DNA from: ZC4RG20 sp036381515
GTDB taxonomy: Bacteria > Pseudomonadota > Gammaproteobacteria > Steroidobacterales > Rariloculaceae
Length of the DNA stretch: 64,000 nucleotides
Assembly: GCA_036381515.1 (NCBI GenBank)
Contig: DASVCR010000015.1
Span: forward strand, 59,375-123,374
Direction of reading: 5' to 3'
In this document: positions 25,174-33,384 of the stretch, piece after piece
Layout: every line of letters begins with the position of its first letter
Position numbering within the stretch: position 1 is the stretch's first letter
The notes under the pieces: model-generated
Told to the model about the DNA's origin: nothing
The model's database searches: none
The model's input: the letters and a program-made list of their open reading frames with translations, nothing else
Translations under genes and position numbers: made by a program

Positions 25174-26775
25174 TCACCGCGCCGACAGGCGCTCCCGCTC
25201 GACGCGCACGCCGGCCGCGTCGCGGTCCCACGTGTCGGCCGTGACGCCGGCGCCGCGCAGCACGTGCTTCTCGACCTTCTGCGTCGGCGTCCTCGGCAGC
25301 GCGTCCACGATCCGGACGAAGCGCGGCATCATGAAATACGCGAGCTTGTCGCGCAGGAACTCGATGAGCCCGGCCGGATCGATCGACCTGCCCGGCACCG
25401 GCGCAACGACCGCGAGGACCTCGTCCTCGGATCCGTCGCCCGGCACCGGCACGACCGCCGCCTCGCGCACGTCCGGATGCGCGAGGATCGCGCTCTCGAC
25501 GTCGAACGACGAGATGTTCTCCCCACGCCGCCGCAACGCATCCTTCAGCCGGTCGACGAAGAAGTAATTGCCGTCGGCGTCGCGGCGCAGGAGGTCGCCG
25601 GTATGGAACCAGCCGTTGCGCCACGCCTTCGCCGTCGCGTCGGGATCGTTCAGGTAGCCGTGGCTCAGCGTCCACGGCCGGTCCGCGCGTACGATCAGCT
25701 CGCCCGCCTGGCCCGTCGGCACGTCGATGTCGTGCTCGTCGACGAGCCTGAGCTCGATCCCCGGCTGCGCGCGGCCGCACGTGCCCGGCACGGTCGGATT
25801 CGGACCGGCCCAAAGCGGCACGCACAGCTCCGTCATGTTGTATTCGGTATAGACCGGCACGCCGAACCGTTTGCCGAAAGCGATCGCGGTCTCGTCGAAC
25901 GGCGCGATGATCACCGAGCGGAGCGGGTGGTCGCGGTCGGCGGGCGACTCGGGCTGCTTCATGAGGAATTGCGCCATCGCGCCGAGCAGCCCGACCGTCG
26001 TGATCTCGTAGCGGCGGACGGTCTCCCAGAACCGCGACACGCTGAACGCGTCGACGACGACGGTCGATCCTGCATGGATCAGCGCCCAGAGGAGCGCATA
26101 AGGCCCGCCGACGTGGAACATCGGCAGCTGCATCAGCGTGCGGTCCCCGGGGCCGATGTTGCGGAAACCGCGCGCGGCCGTGTAGCTGTGGATGTACGAC
26201 GACAGCACGCCCTTCGACGGCCCCGTCGTGCCGGACGTGAAGATCACCATGTGCGTATCCCACGGGGCGACGTCGGGATACGGCGGATCGCCTGCCGCGT
26301 CGCTTAGCACGTCGTCGCCGATCGCACGCAGGCGATCGAGCTCCGGCCGCTCGCCGCCGAGCACGACGACCGCTTCGAGCGCGCCGCGATCGATGCCGTT
26401 CAGGCGATCGACGAGCCGGCCGTCCGCGAGCATCAGCCGCGCCGACGCGCTCCGCACGACGTGCTCGAGGAGCTTCCCGCGGTAGCTCGTGTTGATCGGC
26501 ACGTAGACGGCGCCCAGGTAGTTCAGCGCGAGGAACGTCTTCACGGCGGTCGGGCCGTTCGCCTGCCACGACAGCACGAAGTTGCCGGGGCGGACGCCGA
26601 GCGCGTCGAGGCCCGCCGCGAAACGGCGCACGTGGGCGAGCGCTTCGGCGTACGTCCAGCGTTCGCCGTGCTCGAACAGCACGAAGTCACGGTCGGGGCA
26701 CTCGTCCGCACGCCGGATCAGGAGCTCGCGAACGACGCACTCGTCGCGGGCCGGAAAGAGCTTCGATGCGGGCAT
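25174..26775 (-). CDS. AMP-dependent acyl-CoA synthetase/ligase (carnitine/crotonobetaine-CoA ligase-like)
   Basis: 533 residues. The ATP/AMP motif MVIFTSGTTGPSKGVLSSY, the A5-like PVYTEYNMTELCVPLWAG and the downstream GWFHTGDLLRRDADGNYFFV and DRLKDALRRRGENISSFDVE place it in the ANL superfamily. The start MPASKLFPARDECVVRELL is typical for the CaiC-like branch. It activates a carboxylic acid, unknown here, to the CoA thioester. The ATG at 26775 was chosen because the frame upstream loses family similarity. Upstream and divergent is the exported methyltransferase gene. Confidence 0.88.
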   Translation of the reverse strand: MPASKLFPARDECVVRELLIRRADECPDRDFVLFEHGERWTYAEALAHVRRFAAGLDALGVRPGNFVLSWQANGPTAVKTFLALNYLGAVYVPINTSYRGKLLEHVVRSASARLMLADGRLVDRLNGIDRGALEAVVVLGGERPELDRLRAIGDDVLSDAAGDPPYPDVAPWDTHMVIFTSGTTGPSKGVLSSYIHSYTAARGFRNIGPGDRTLMQLPMFHVGGPYALLWALIHAGSTVVVDAFSVSRFWETVRRYEITTVGLLGAMAQFLMKQPESPADRDHPLRSVIIAPFDETAIAFGKRFGVPVYTEYNMTELCVPLWAGPNPTVPGTCGRAQPGIELRLVDEHDIDVPTGQAGELIVRADRPWTLSHGYLNDPDATAKAWRNGWFHTGDLLRRDADGNYFFVDRLKDALRRRGENISSFDVESAILAHPDVREAAVVPVPGDGSEDEVLAVVAPVPGRSIDPAGLIEFLRDKLAYFMMPRFVRIVDALPRTPTQKVEKHVLRGAGVTADTWDRDAAGVRVERERLSAR

Positions 26776-26849
26776 GCCCCATGATAGCGGCAATCGGTGC
26801 GGGTGCGCGTCCGGGTCTGGTATGCATGCGCGCTCGGTCCGCAACGCGA

Positions 26850-26877
26850 TTGCGTCGGTCGAGACGCACGCTATGCT
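26850..26877 (+). promoter_or_regulatory. Candidate promoter for the exported methyltransferase
   Basis: TTGCGT (26850-26855) and TATGCT (26872-26877) are spaced by 16 bases, 39 bases before the chosen ATG at 26917, in the divergent gap with the CoA ligase. Confidence 0.4.
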
Positions 26878-26916
26878 GTTCGGCCTTCGCCCGACGGACG
26901 ACGACGAGCCGACGAG

Positions 26917-27810
26917 ATGACGACGATTCTGCCCGAGGCCTTCCGCGCGCCGCTCCCCGCATGGCGGCAGGTGCTGCCGCTCGCCGCGCTCCTGCTTTTG
27001 CCCGCCCTTGGGGCCGGCGACGAGACCGTCGAGATCGAATATCCCGCCGACGGCTCCGTCGCCCCGTATGTCCCGACGGTCGAGGAGGACGTCGAGCTGA
27101 TGCTCGACGTCGCGGGCGTCGCTCCGGGCGACTACGTGATCGACCTCGGCTCCGGCGACGGCCGGATCGCGATCGCCGCGGCGATGCGCGGCGCGTTCGC
27201 GCACGGCGTCGAGATCGAGCCCGAGCTCGTCGAGCTCGCGCGGCGCAACGCGCGCCGAGCGGGCGTCGACGCGCGGACCGCGTTCGTCGAAGGCGACATT
27301 TTCGACGCCGACATCGCCGCCGCGTCGGTCGTCACGCTGTATCTGTTCCCCGACGCGAACATCGCGCTGCGTCCGAAGCTGCTCGCCGAGCTCGCGCCCG
27401 GCACGCGCGTCGTGTCGAACAGCTTCGACATGGGCGAGTGGCTGCCGGACGTGCACGACACGTCCGCGCGGTCGAGCGGCGGCATCCTGCTGTGGATCGT
27501 TCCCGCCGACGTCGCAGGCGAGTGGTCGATCGAGATCGACGGCGACGGCGACGGTCGCGCGCCCGAGCGGCATACGCTGCGCGTCGCGCAGCGCTTTCAG
27601 CAGATCGAGCTCACGCTCGCGCGGGCGGACGGAGCGCGGACGACGATCGCCGATGCGACGCTGCGCGGCGACCGGATCGCGTTCCGCGCCGTCGCGGGGG
27701 CGCGCACGTACGCGTTCTCGGGCCGCATCGACGGAGACTCGATCGACGGCTACGTGCAGGTCGGCGACGACGCGGGGACGGTCGTCCGGCGCTGGCGCGC
27801 GGCGCGCTGA
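26917..27810 (+). CDS. SAM-dependent methyltransferase-fold protein with an N-terminal signal or anchor
   Basis: 297 residues. After a hydrophobic segment (VLPLAALLLLPALGAGDETV) that looks like a signal peptide comes the class I fold: VIDLGSGDGRIAIAAAMRGA (SAM loop, about 70-89), GVEIEPELVELARRNARR, FVEGDIFDAD and VVTLYLFPDANIALRPKLL. The C-terminal 90 residues are a beta-rich extension (TIADATLRGDRIAFRAVAG and FSGRIDGDSIDGYVQVG). SAM is normally cytoplasmic, so the signal-like segment is puzzling. The start at 26917 is chosen because a candidate promoter (26850-26877) lies inside the longer frame. Confidence 0.78.
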   Translation: MTTILPEAFRAPLPAWRQVLPLAALLLLPALGAGDETVEIEYPADGSVAPYVPTVEEDVELMLDVAGVAPGDYVIDLGSGDGRIAIAAAMRGAFAHGVEIEPELVELARRNARRAGVDARTAFVEGDIFDADIAAASVVTLYLFPDANIALRPKLLAELAPGTRVVSNSFDMGEWLPDVHDTSARSSGGILLWIVPADVAGEWSIEIDGDGDGRAPERHTLRVAQRFQQIELTLARADGARTTIADATLRGDRIAFRAVAGARTYAFSGRIDGDSIDGYVQVGDDAGTVVRRWRAAR

Positions 27811-28028
27811 CGGCGCGTTGCCGCAGGCGACCGGTCGCGAGCGGCAACGGGACGAGCGCTGCGCCGCGTCGTCGGCGAGGTGCCGGGGGGCACGTCCGCA
27901 GGGCCGCGTGCCGCGGCGGGAGCAGGGCGCGCGATTTGGCGACGGACCGGTCTTGCCGCAGAATGAATCGCGCGGACGCAGGGACGCCGGTCCGGCTCTC
28001 ACCTCATCGAATGACGGGGAGGTCTCCG

Positions 28029-28754
28029 ATGCGCGACCAGCCGACGTTTCGCACGCCCGCCTGGCGCCTGCCGACGACCGCGATCGATCGCCGCCGCACG
28101 CTCGCCGCGCTGGCCGGCCTGCTCGGCGGCGGGCTCGTGCCGCTTCGCACGACCGCGCAGGCCGGCGCGTGCGTGCTGACGCCCGATTCCGGCGAAGGCC
28201 CGTTCTATTTCGATCCGGAGCTCGTTCGGTCCGACATCAGCGACGGCGTGCCGGGCGCCCCGCTCGAGCTGACGTTGCGCGTCGTGCGCGTCGGAGACTG
28301 TGCGACGCTCGACGGCGCGCGCGTCGACGTCTGGCACGCGGACGCGATCGGGCTCTACTCGGGCTACGCGCGCCAGCCCGGCACCGGCGAGCCGTCGCCG
28401 TCCGTCGTCGGCAAGACGTTCCTGCGCGGCACGCAGTTCACGAGTCCGGCCGGAGACGTCGTTTTCCGGACGGTCTACCCGAGCTGGTACGGCGGACGGA
28501 CGCCGCACGTGCACTTCAAGGTGTTCCTCGGCGGGGACGAGGTCGTCGCGAGCCAGCTGTTCTTCCCGGACGAGATCAACGAAGAGGTCTTCTCGCAGTG
28601 GGATCCGTACCGGGAGCGCCGCGAGCGCCGTCGAACGTTCAACTCGAACGACTCGTTCCTGCGCGACGGCCGTGTCGAAGGCGCGTTCTGCGACGTCGAG
28701 CGGGTCGACGGGGGGTATCGCGCGCACGTGACCGTTGCCGTCGCGCAAGGCTAG
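28029..28754 (+). CDS. Exported intradiol ring-cleavage dioxygenase-like protein
   Basis: 241 residues with a Tat-like signal (DRRRTLAALAGLLGGGLV). The mature part has LTPDSGEGPFYFDPELVRSD and RVDVWHADAIGLYSGY, then PSWYGGRTPHVHFKVFLGG. The Tyr in PSWYGGR and His residues in HVHFK correspond to the non-heme Fe(III) ligands of catechol-type intradiol dioxygenases. A subset of such exported enzymes has unclear substrates. GGGAGG lies 7-12 bases upstream of the ATG at 28029, so the in-frame ATG at 28011 was not chosen. A palindromic repeat follows the stop. Confidence 0.85.
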   Translation: MRDQPTFRTPAWRLPTTAIDRRRTLAALAGLLGGGLVPLRTTAQAGACVLTPDSGEGPFYFDPELVRSDISDGVPGAPLELTLRVVRVGDCATLDGARVDVWHADAIGLYSGYARQPGTGEPSPSVVGKTFLRGTQFTSPAGDVVFRTVYPSWYGGRTPHVHFKVFLGGDEVVASQLFFPDEINEEVFSQWDPYRERRERRRTFNSNDSFLRDGRVEGAFCDVERVDGGYRAHVTVAVAQG

Positions 28755-28763
28755 GCGGCGGTG

Positions 28764-28855
28764 TCGTCGTGTCGGACACCTTTTTCCGCTCTGCGGGAGG
28801 CGAGGTCGTCGTGTCAGACACCTTTTTCCGCTCTGCGGAAAAAGGTGTCTGACAC
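28764..28855. repeat. Palindromic repeat, GTGTCAGACACC family (tandem copies 3 and 4)
   Basis: A tandem pair. A first left arm (28764-28797, carrying GTGTCGGACACC) is followed by a near-identical second left arm at 28806-28839. The second is completed by its inverse, giving a perfect palindrome at 28811-28855 with 21-base arms and a TCT loop. It lies between the intradiol dioxygenase and the convergent zinc-finger/bactofilin gene. Confidence 0.85.
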
Positions 28856-28864
28856 ATCGCGGCC

Positions 28865-30490
28865 TTATTCCGCGAACACGGATCGATCCTGAGCCAGCCC
28901 CCAGATCAGGATCACGAGCATGCCGAGCCCCGTGATCGTCAGCACGAAGTTCAGCAGCAGGCCGATCAGCGGGATGTTGACCGCGACGAACACGAGCAGC
29001 AGGCCGACGAGCAGCGCGAGCGCGAAGTGTGCCGGCCGGCCGCTCCGGTCGACTATCGTCTTGCCGATGAAGTGCGCGACGACGATCTTCGCGAGGTAAA
29101 GCGCCGCGAGCCATGCGAGCATCGCGAGGATCGCGATCGGCAGCCCGATCAGCGTGATCGCGGTCATCAGCGCGATGATCGGCACGGCGACGAGCGCGAC
29201 GAGCCCGACGCCGGCGGACGTGACGGCTTCGCCCGAGGTGTCGAGCGACATCCGCGCGAGCGGCGGCACGAGCCACAGCAGGATCAGTCCGGTGACGAAC
29301 GCCGCGCCGAAGCGCACGGCCTGCCCGGCCAGGAACCCGCCGACGCCGTCGCCGTCCGGCCGCTCGTCGGCCTCGCTGCGCAGACGCGTTTCGACGTCGC
29401 CCGCGACGGTGCCGGGCGACACGCTGACCGCGTCCTCGTTGGGCACGTGCGCGATGACGTTGCCCTCGATGCGCGCCGGATCGCGCACGCGCAGCGCGCC
29501 GGCATGGACGACGAAATTTCCGCCGACCCGGCCGGTCGCTTCGACGTCGCCGGCGAACGCGTAGACGTCTCGTCCGACAGGTCCAGCGATCGATGCGGTC
29601 GACCCGAAGACGATGCCGTTACCTTCGATCTCGGCATCGCGGTCGATCGTGATCTCGCGCATGAAGCCGTAGAGGTTGCGCGCGATCGTGCTGTTGCGCA
29701 CGGTCAAGGTCTCCGCGGCGCCGACCACGCTGCCGCCGAGCTGGCCCTCGATCTCGACCGTGCGGCCGCCCGTCACGAGCTGGCCGTCCACCGAGCCGCG
29801 GATCACGACGCGCTGGCCGAACGCGATCAGGTCGCCGGTGATCCGGCCGTCGATCTCGATGTCCCGGCCGAACGCGATCAGCGTGTCGTCGACGACTTCG
29901 CCGGCCGGCACGGACACGAGCTCCTCGGACTTGCGTATCTCGAGCGCCTCGCCGTCCGTCGAGAATGCGAGCGCCGCGAGGGCGGCCGAGAACACGGCGG
30001 CGCCGCCGCCTCTCCTCGCGGCGGCGAGCATCGCGGCGACGACGAGCGCGACGACGACGGCCGCGCCCATGGTTTCGATCGTCGACGTCAGCATCGACTT
30101 ACCCTCCGTTGCAATGAACATCAGCGTCGCGAAAAGGACATCGATCAGGTCCGACAACCTGAACGGATTCAGCCACGCGAGCGACTCCGGCCAGCGGAGC
30201 GTGCCGAGGACGTCGGCGAGCACGAACGAGCTCGACGCGAGCGCGATCAGCACGGCCGCCGCGCCGAGAGGTCCCGCCCGATGTGCGGCAGGGCGGAAGG
30301 CCGGCACCGGGACGTCGTCCTCCGCTGCGGCGAGCGCCGCGCGGAGCGCCCGGGCTTCCTCGCGAAGCGCGTCGACGCGCGCGCCGCATGCGGCGCACGA
30401 CGCGAGGTGAGCCGCAAGGCGCGCGGACTCGTCGTCGTCGAGCGCCCCATCGACGTACATGGACCACTCGAGCTCTGTCGGGCAGCTCAT
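28865..30490 (-). CDS. Zinc-finger anti-sigma domain fused to bactofilin-like repeats and membrane helices
   Basis: 541 residues. The N-terminal 45 residues form a zf-HC2-type zinc-binding anti-sigma domain (HLASCAAC: His28-x3-Cys32-x2-Cys35). Two transmembrane segments follow (about 72-90 and 138-158). Residues about 180-385 repeat a bactofilin-like beta-helix rhythm: IDGRITGDLIAFGQRVVIRG, then SVDGQLVTGGRTVEIEG and QLGGSVVGAAETLTVRN. The C-terminal 150 residues hold four or more helices, e.g. GVGLVALVAVPIIALMTAIT. The start ATG overlaps the sigma factor stop (ATGA), so it is the partner of that sigma factor. It may sense envelope or shape-related stress; the function is inference. Confidence 0.8.
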   Translation of the reverse strand: MSCPTELEWSMYVDGALDDDESARLAAHLASCAACGARVDALREEARALRAALAAAEDDVPVPAFRPAAHRAGPLGAAAVLIALASSSFVLADVLGTLRWPESLAWLNPFRLSDLIDVLFATLMFIATEGKSMLTSTIETMGAAVVVALVVAAMLAAARRGGGAAVFSAALAALAFSTDGEALEIRKSEELVSVPAGEVVDDTLIAFGRDIEIDGRITGDLIAFGQRVVIRGSVDGQLVTGGRTVEIEGQLGGSVVGAAETLTVRNSTIARNLYGFMREITIDRDAEIEGNGIVFGSTASIAGPVGRDVYAFAGDVEATGRVGGNFVVHAGALRVRDPARIEGNVIAHVPNEDAVSVSPGTVAGDVETRLRSEADERPDGDGVGGFLAGQAVRFGAAFVTGLILLWLVPPLARMSLDTSGEAVTSAGVGLVALVAVPIIALMTAITLIGLPIAILAMLAWLAALYLAKIVVAHFIGKTIVDRSGRPAHFALALLVGLLLVFVAVNIPLIGLLLNFVLTITGLGMLVILIWGLAQDRSVFAE

Positions 30491-31014
30491 TTCGATTCTC
30501 CTTCGTGCTGCGGCTGCATCGTGCGGCGCAGCGCCTGCTTGGCGCGCAGGATCAGCACGCCGACGTGGTTGCGCGTCACGCCGAGCACGGCCGCGATCTC
30601 GTCGTAGCTCGCGTCCTCGAAGTACGCGAGCACGAGCGGGATCCTGTGCTTGTCGGGCAGCGACGCGATCGCGGCCTTGAGCTCCTCCGCCCGCTCCGAT
30701 GCGACGAGCGCATCGAGCGTCGTCGCTTCCTCCGAGCCGTGGTCCACGCGCTCGACGTCCTCGTCGCCGAAAAGCTGCGCTTCCTTCGCCCGGCGTCGGA
30801 CGACGTCGATGCAGTAACGGCTTGCGATCGTCATGATCCACGCCGCGAACGGCTGCGCCGGGTCATAGCGGTCGAACGCACGGTAGGCGCGCATGAATGC
30901 CTCCTGAGCGGCGTCGTCGGCCGAGTCCGCCCGTCCGAGCAGCTGCCGGCACAGGCCGCGGACGCGCCGATAATGGCTGCGGTAGAGCTGCTCGAAGTTC
31001 GCGTGATCCGGCAT
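30487..31014 (-). CDS. ECF-type RNA polymerase sigma factor
   Basis: 175 residues. Region 2: FEQLYRSHYRRVRGLCRQLL and ADDAAQEAFMRAYRAFDRYD, with WIMTIASRYCIDVVRRR; region 4: ASLPDKHRIPLVLAYFEDAS and the helix-turn-helix YDEIAAVLGVTRNHVGVLIL. Its stop overlaps the start of the zinc-finger/bactofilin partner by four bases. The divergent gap with the histidine phosphatase gene may contain its autoregulated promoter. Confidence 0.9.
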   Translation of the reverse strand: MPDHANFEQLYRSHYRRVRGLCRQLLGRADSADDAAQEAFMRAYRAFDRYDPAQPFAAWIMTIASRYCIDVVRRRAKEAQLFGDEDVERVDHGSEEATTLDALVASERAEELKAAIASLPDKHRIPLVLAYFEDASYDEIAAVLGVTRNHVGVLILRAKQALRRTMQPQHEGESK

Positions 31015-31270
31015 GGCGTTCGCACGGCGCTCGCTCTGATCGAATGCAGATTCTTACAACCCGGAGTACGAACGGGAGGGGACCTTATTACGCGGCGACG
31101 GCTCGGGCCGCACGGCGCGGCCCGGTCCGCCGCGAAAAAGGGCATAATCTGGCCGATCGACCGGCTCTCCGGCGGGCCCGCGGCGTGCGCGGGCCATTTC
31201 GGGTCCGAGCGGCAGAGGTTAGCGACCCTAAATTTTCCGCCGAGCGGCGGTCCGGTTTCCGAGGAGGACG

Positions 31271-31921
31271 ATGACGACACGCGACAGGCGCCTGACTCCG
31301 GCAGAGCGCCGCCGGCGGCGACGCCGGCGGCTGACGCTCGCGCTCGGCTACATCCTCGTCGCCTTCGGCGTCGCATGGTATTTCGAGTCCCAGTCGACGA
31401 CGACGGTCGTGTTCGTGCGTCATGCCGACGTCGACGATCCTCTCGCGCTCGAGGACGACCCCCCGCTCAACGCGACCGGGCGCGCACGTGCCGATCTGCT
31501 GTCCCGCTTCCTGCAGTATCTCGACGTCGTCGGCGGCGTGAACGCGATCTACGCGGCGCCGTACCGGCGCACGCGCGAGACCGCCGCGCCGCTGGCCAAT
31601 CGTCTCGGGCTCATGATCCGGCCCGCCGAGTTCGACGACACGGAAGCCTTCATGGAGGACATCCTGAAGGAGCACAAGGGCGAGATCGTGCTCTTCGTCG
31701 TCGATCGCGAAGCGATCGCGCCGATGATCGAGGAGCTCCACGGCAGCAAGCGCGTCCCGGAGATCGCGCCCGACGAATACGAGAACATCTACATCGTGAC
31801 CGTGCCGTGGGGCGGAGGCGCGAAGGTCAAGACGCTGCGAGTGCTCTACGGCCTCGACTGGAAGCCGCCGGAGGAGACGCGGACGAGCCGCGAGGCGGAA
31901 AGCGCGCTGGCGCCGCGGTAA
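31271..31921 (+). CDS. Membrane-anchored histidine-phosphatase-fold protein with an altered active site
   Basis: 216 residues. A very basic N-terminus and one transmembrane helix (LTLALGYILVAFGVAWYF) precede a histidine phosphatase domain. The RHG motif is RHADVDD, so the phosphorylated His is kept. LNATGRARADLLSRFLQY and YAAPYRRTRETAAPLANRL carry the usual Arg residues. The second catalytic His expected in a VGH-like motif is replaced: the segment reads LFVVDREAIAPMIEEL. This suggests altered or lost phosphatase activity. The ATG is preceded by GAGGAGG. Confidence 0.82.
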   Translation: MTTRDRRLTPAERRRRRRRRLTLALGYILVAFGVAWYFESQSTTTVVFVRHADVDDPLALEDDPPLNATGRARADLLSRFLQYLDVVGGVNAIYAAPYRRTRETAAPLANRLGLMIRPAEFDDTEAFMEDILKEHKGEIVLFVVDREAIAPMIEELHGSKRVPEIAPDEYENIYIVTVPWGGGAKVKTLRVLYGLDWKPPEETRTSREAESALAPR

Positions 31922-31927
31922 GAAAAC

Positions 31928-32009
31928 GGGGTCAGAGCCCGTTTTTCGGTCACGGCTGCGCCCGAAAAACGTGTCAGACACCTTTTTCGCAGAAAAAGGT
32001 GTCTGACAC
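31928..32009. repeat. Palindromic repeats of both families (copy 5)
   Basis: GGGGTCAGAGCCC at about 31928-31940 is followed by a perfect palindrome at 31971-32009 with 18-base arms (starting GTGTCAGACACC) and a GCA loop. It lies between the histidine phosphatase and the convergent ABC permease and could terminate both. Confidence 0.85.
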
Positions 32010-32014
32010 GTTTT

Positions 32015-33373
32015 TTACGCTTGGCGCGCCCACCGAACCAGCGTCATGAACGTCGGCGGCTTGCCGTGCATCAGCAGGCCGATCCTGAACACCTTGGCCG
32101 TGAACCAGAGCGCGCCGAGCGCGGACGCGAAGCCGATCGCGATCGTGAGCCACACCTGCCAGGCGGGCGGAGGCGACGTCGACGCCATCCTGAACAGCAT
32201 CGCAAACGAGTTGATCGGCGGCACGAAGCTCAGGACGACGCTGAACGTCGAGTCGGGCGCCCGCGAGATCGGCATCCACAGCATCCACGGCATCACGAGG
32301 AGCAGCACGATCGGCGTCATCATCGTCTGCGCTTCGCGCATCTCGTTCACGGCCGAGCCGATCGCCATCATCAGCGAGCCGAGCACGAGATACGTGATCA
32401 CGAAGAAGATCGCGAGGTAGAAGATCAGCGACAGATCGAGCAGCCCGAGCAGCGCCGCGCCGGCGAGGAACACGAGGCCCATCGCGATATAGAGGCCGAG
32501 CCCGACGAGGCTGACCGCCATCTGGCCGAGGAGCTTGCCGGCCATGAGCTGCATCGGCGATACGGCAGAGAGGAGCACCTCGATCACCCGGCTCGATTTC
32601 TCCTCGACCGTCGACGTGAGCAGCGCCTGGCCGCCGGTCATCACGCCGATGAAGAGCAGCGCGCCGAAGGCCATCGGCAGCAGCATCGTGAGCACGCCGG
32701 TGCCGCCGCTTTCCTCGCCGGGGCGCACCGCCACCGCATCGATCCGCGGCACGTTGAAGAGCGCCTGGAGCGTCGCGGGCTCGTAGCCGTGCGCGGACAG
32801 ACGGGCATCGATGATCGCCTCGCGCATGACTCGCCGGATCTCGTTCTCGATGCGATTGTCGAGCCGAGGCCGCACGAAGAGGTCGTAGCTGCCGAATTCG
32901 AGCGTGCCGTCGGCCGGCTCGACCGCATCCTCGTGCACGACGACGAGCGCGAGCGGGCGCTCCTCTTGAGGGCCCGAGTAGAGCCGCGCCTTCTCCGCGT
33001 CGAGGTCCGCGTCGCGCGGCCTTTCGACGAGCGCGAGATCGATGCGCGGCGCGATCCGCCGGATCGTTTCGGGGCCGACCAGCGCGCGCGCATTGGACGG
33101 CATCTGCTCGAGCGCGCGCGCGGTCTCGGCCTCGCGCCGCGCCCTTATCGTCTCGGGGGCGAGCTTCGGACGGAGCGCTTCGACGACTCGCCCGTCCGGA
33201 TCGACGAGCGCGAGCGTGCCGCTCGCCTCGAAGCCGCCGTCGGCGAAGAGCCGCGGCATCGCCCACGCCGTCACGATGCCGATGAGCGGCAGGAGCAGCA
33301 GACCGATCAGGAACGCCTTCGACATGACCGTGACGACGAACTCGCGCCACGCGACCTGGATGACCTTGTACAT
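32015..33373 (-). CDS. ABC-2 type (NatB-like) export permease
   Basis: 452 residues. An N-terminal membrane anchor (MYKVIQVAWREFVVTVMSKAF is the typical opening, then LIGLLLLPLIGIV) is followed by a large extracytoplasmic domain (about 40-210), then about five helices, including FGALLFIGVMTGGQALLTSTV, VEEKSSRVIEVLLSAVSPMQ and LMAGKLLGQMAVSLVGLG, which are hallmarks of the ABC2_membrane_3 family. It works with the ATPase that ends 12 bases upstream; the family includes sodium exporters and drug or lipid exporters. Confidence 0.88.
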   Translation of the reverse strand: MYKVIQVAWREFVVTVMSKAFLIGLLLLPLIGIVTAWAMPRLFADGGFEASGTLALVDPDGRVVEALRPKLAPETIRARREAETARALEQMPSNARALVGPETIRRIAPRIDLALVERPRDADLDAEKARLYSGPQEERPLALVVVHEDAVEPADGTLEFGSYDLFVRPRLDNRIENEIRRVMREAIIDARLSAHGYEPATLQALFNVPRIDAVAVRPGEESGGTGVLTMLLPMAFGALLFIGVMTGGQALLTSTVEEKSSRVIEVLLSAVSPMQLMAGKLLGQMAVSLVGLGLYIAMGLVFLAGAALLGLLDLSLIFYLAIFFVITYLVLGSLMMAIGSAVNEMREAQTMMTPIVLLLVMPWMLWMPISRAPDSTFSVVLSFVPPINSFAMLFRMASTSPPPAWQVWLTIAIGFASALGALWFTAKVFRIGLLMHGKPPTFMTLVRWARQA

Positions 33374-33384
33374 GCTTCCGGACC

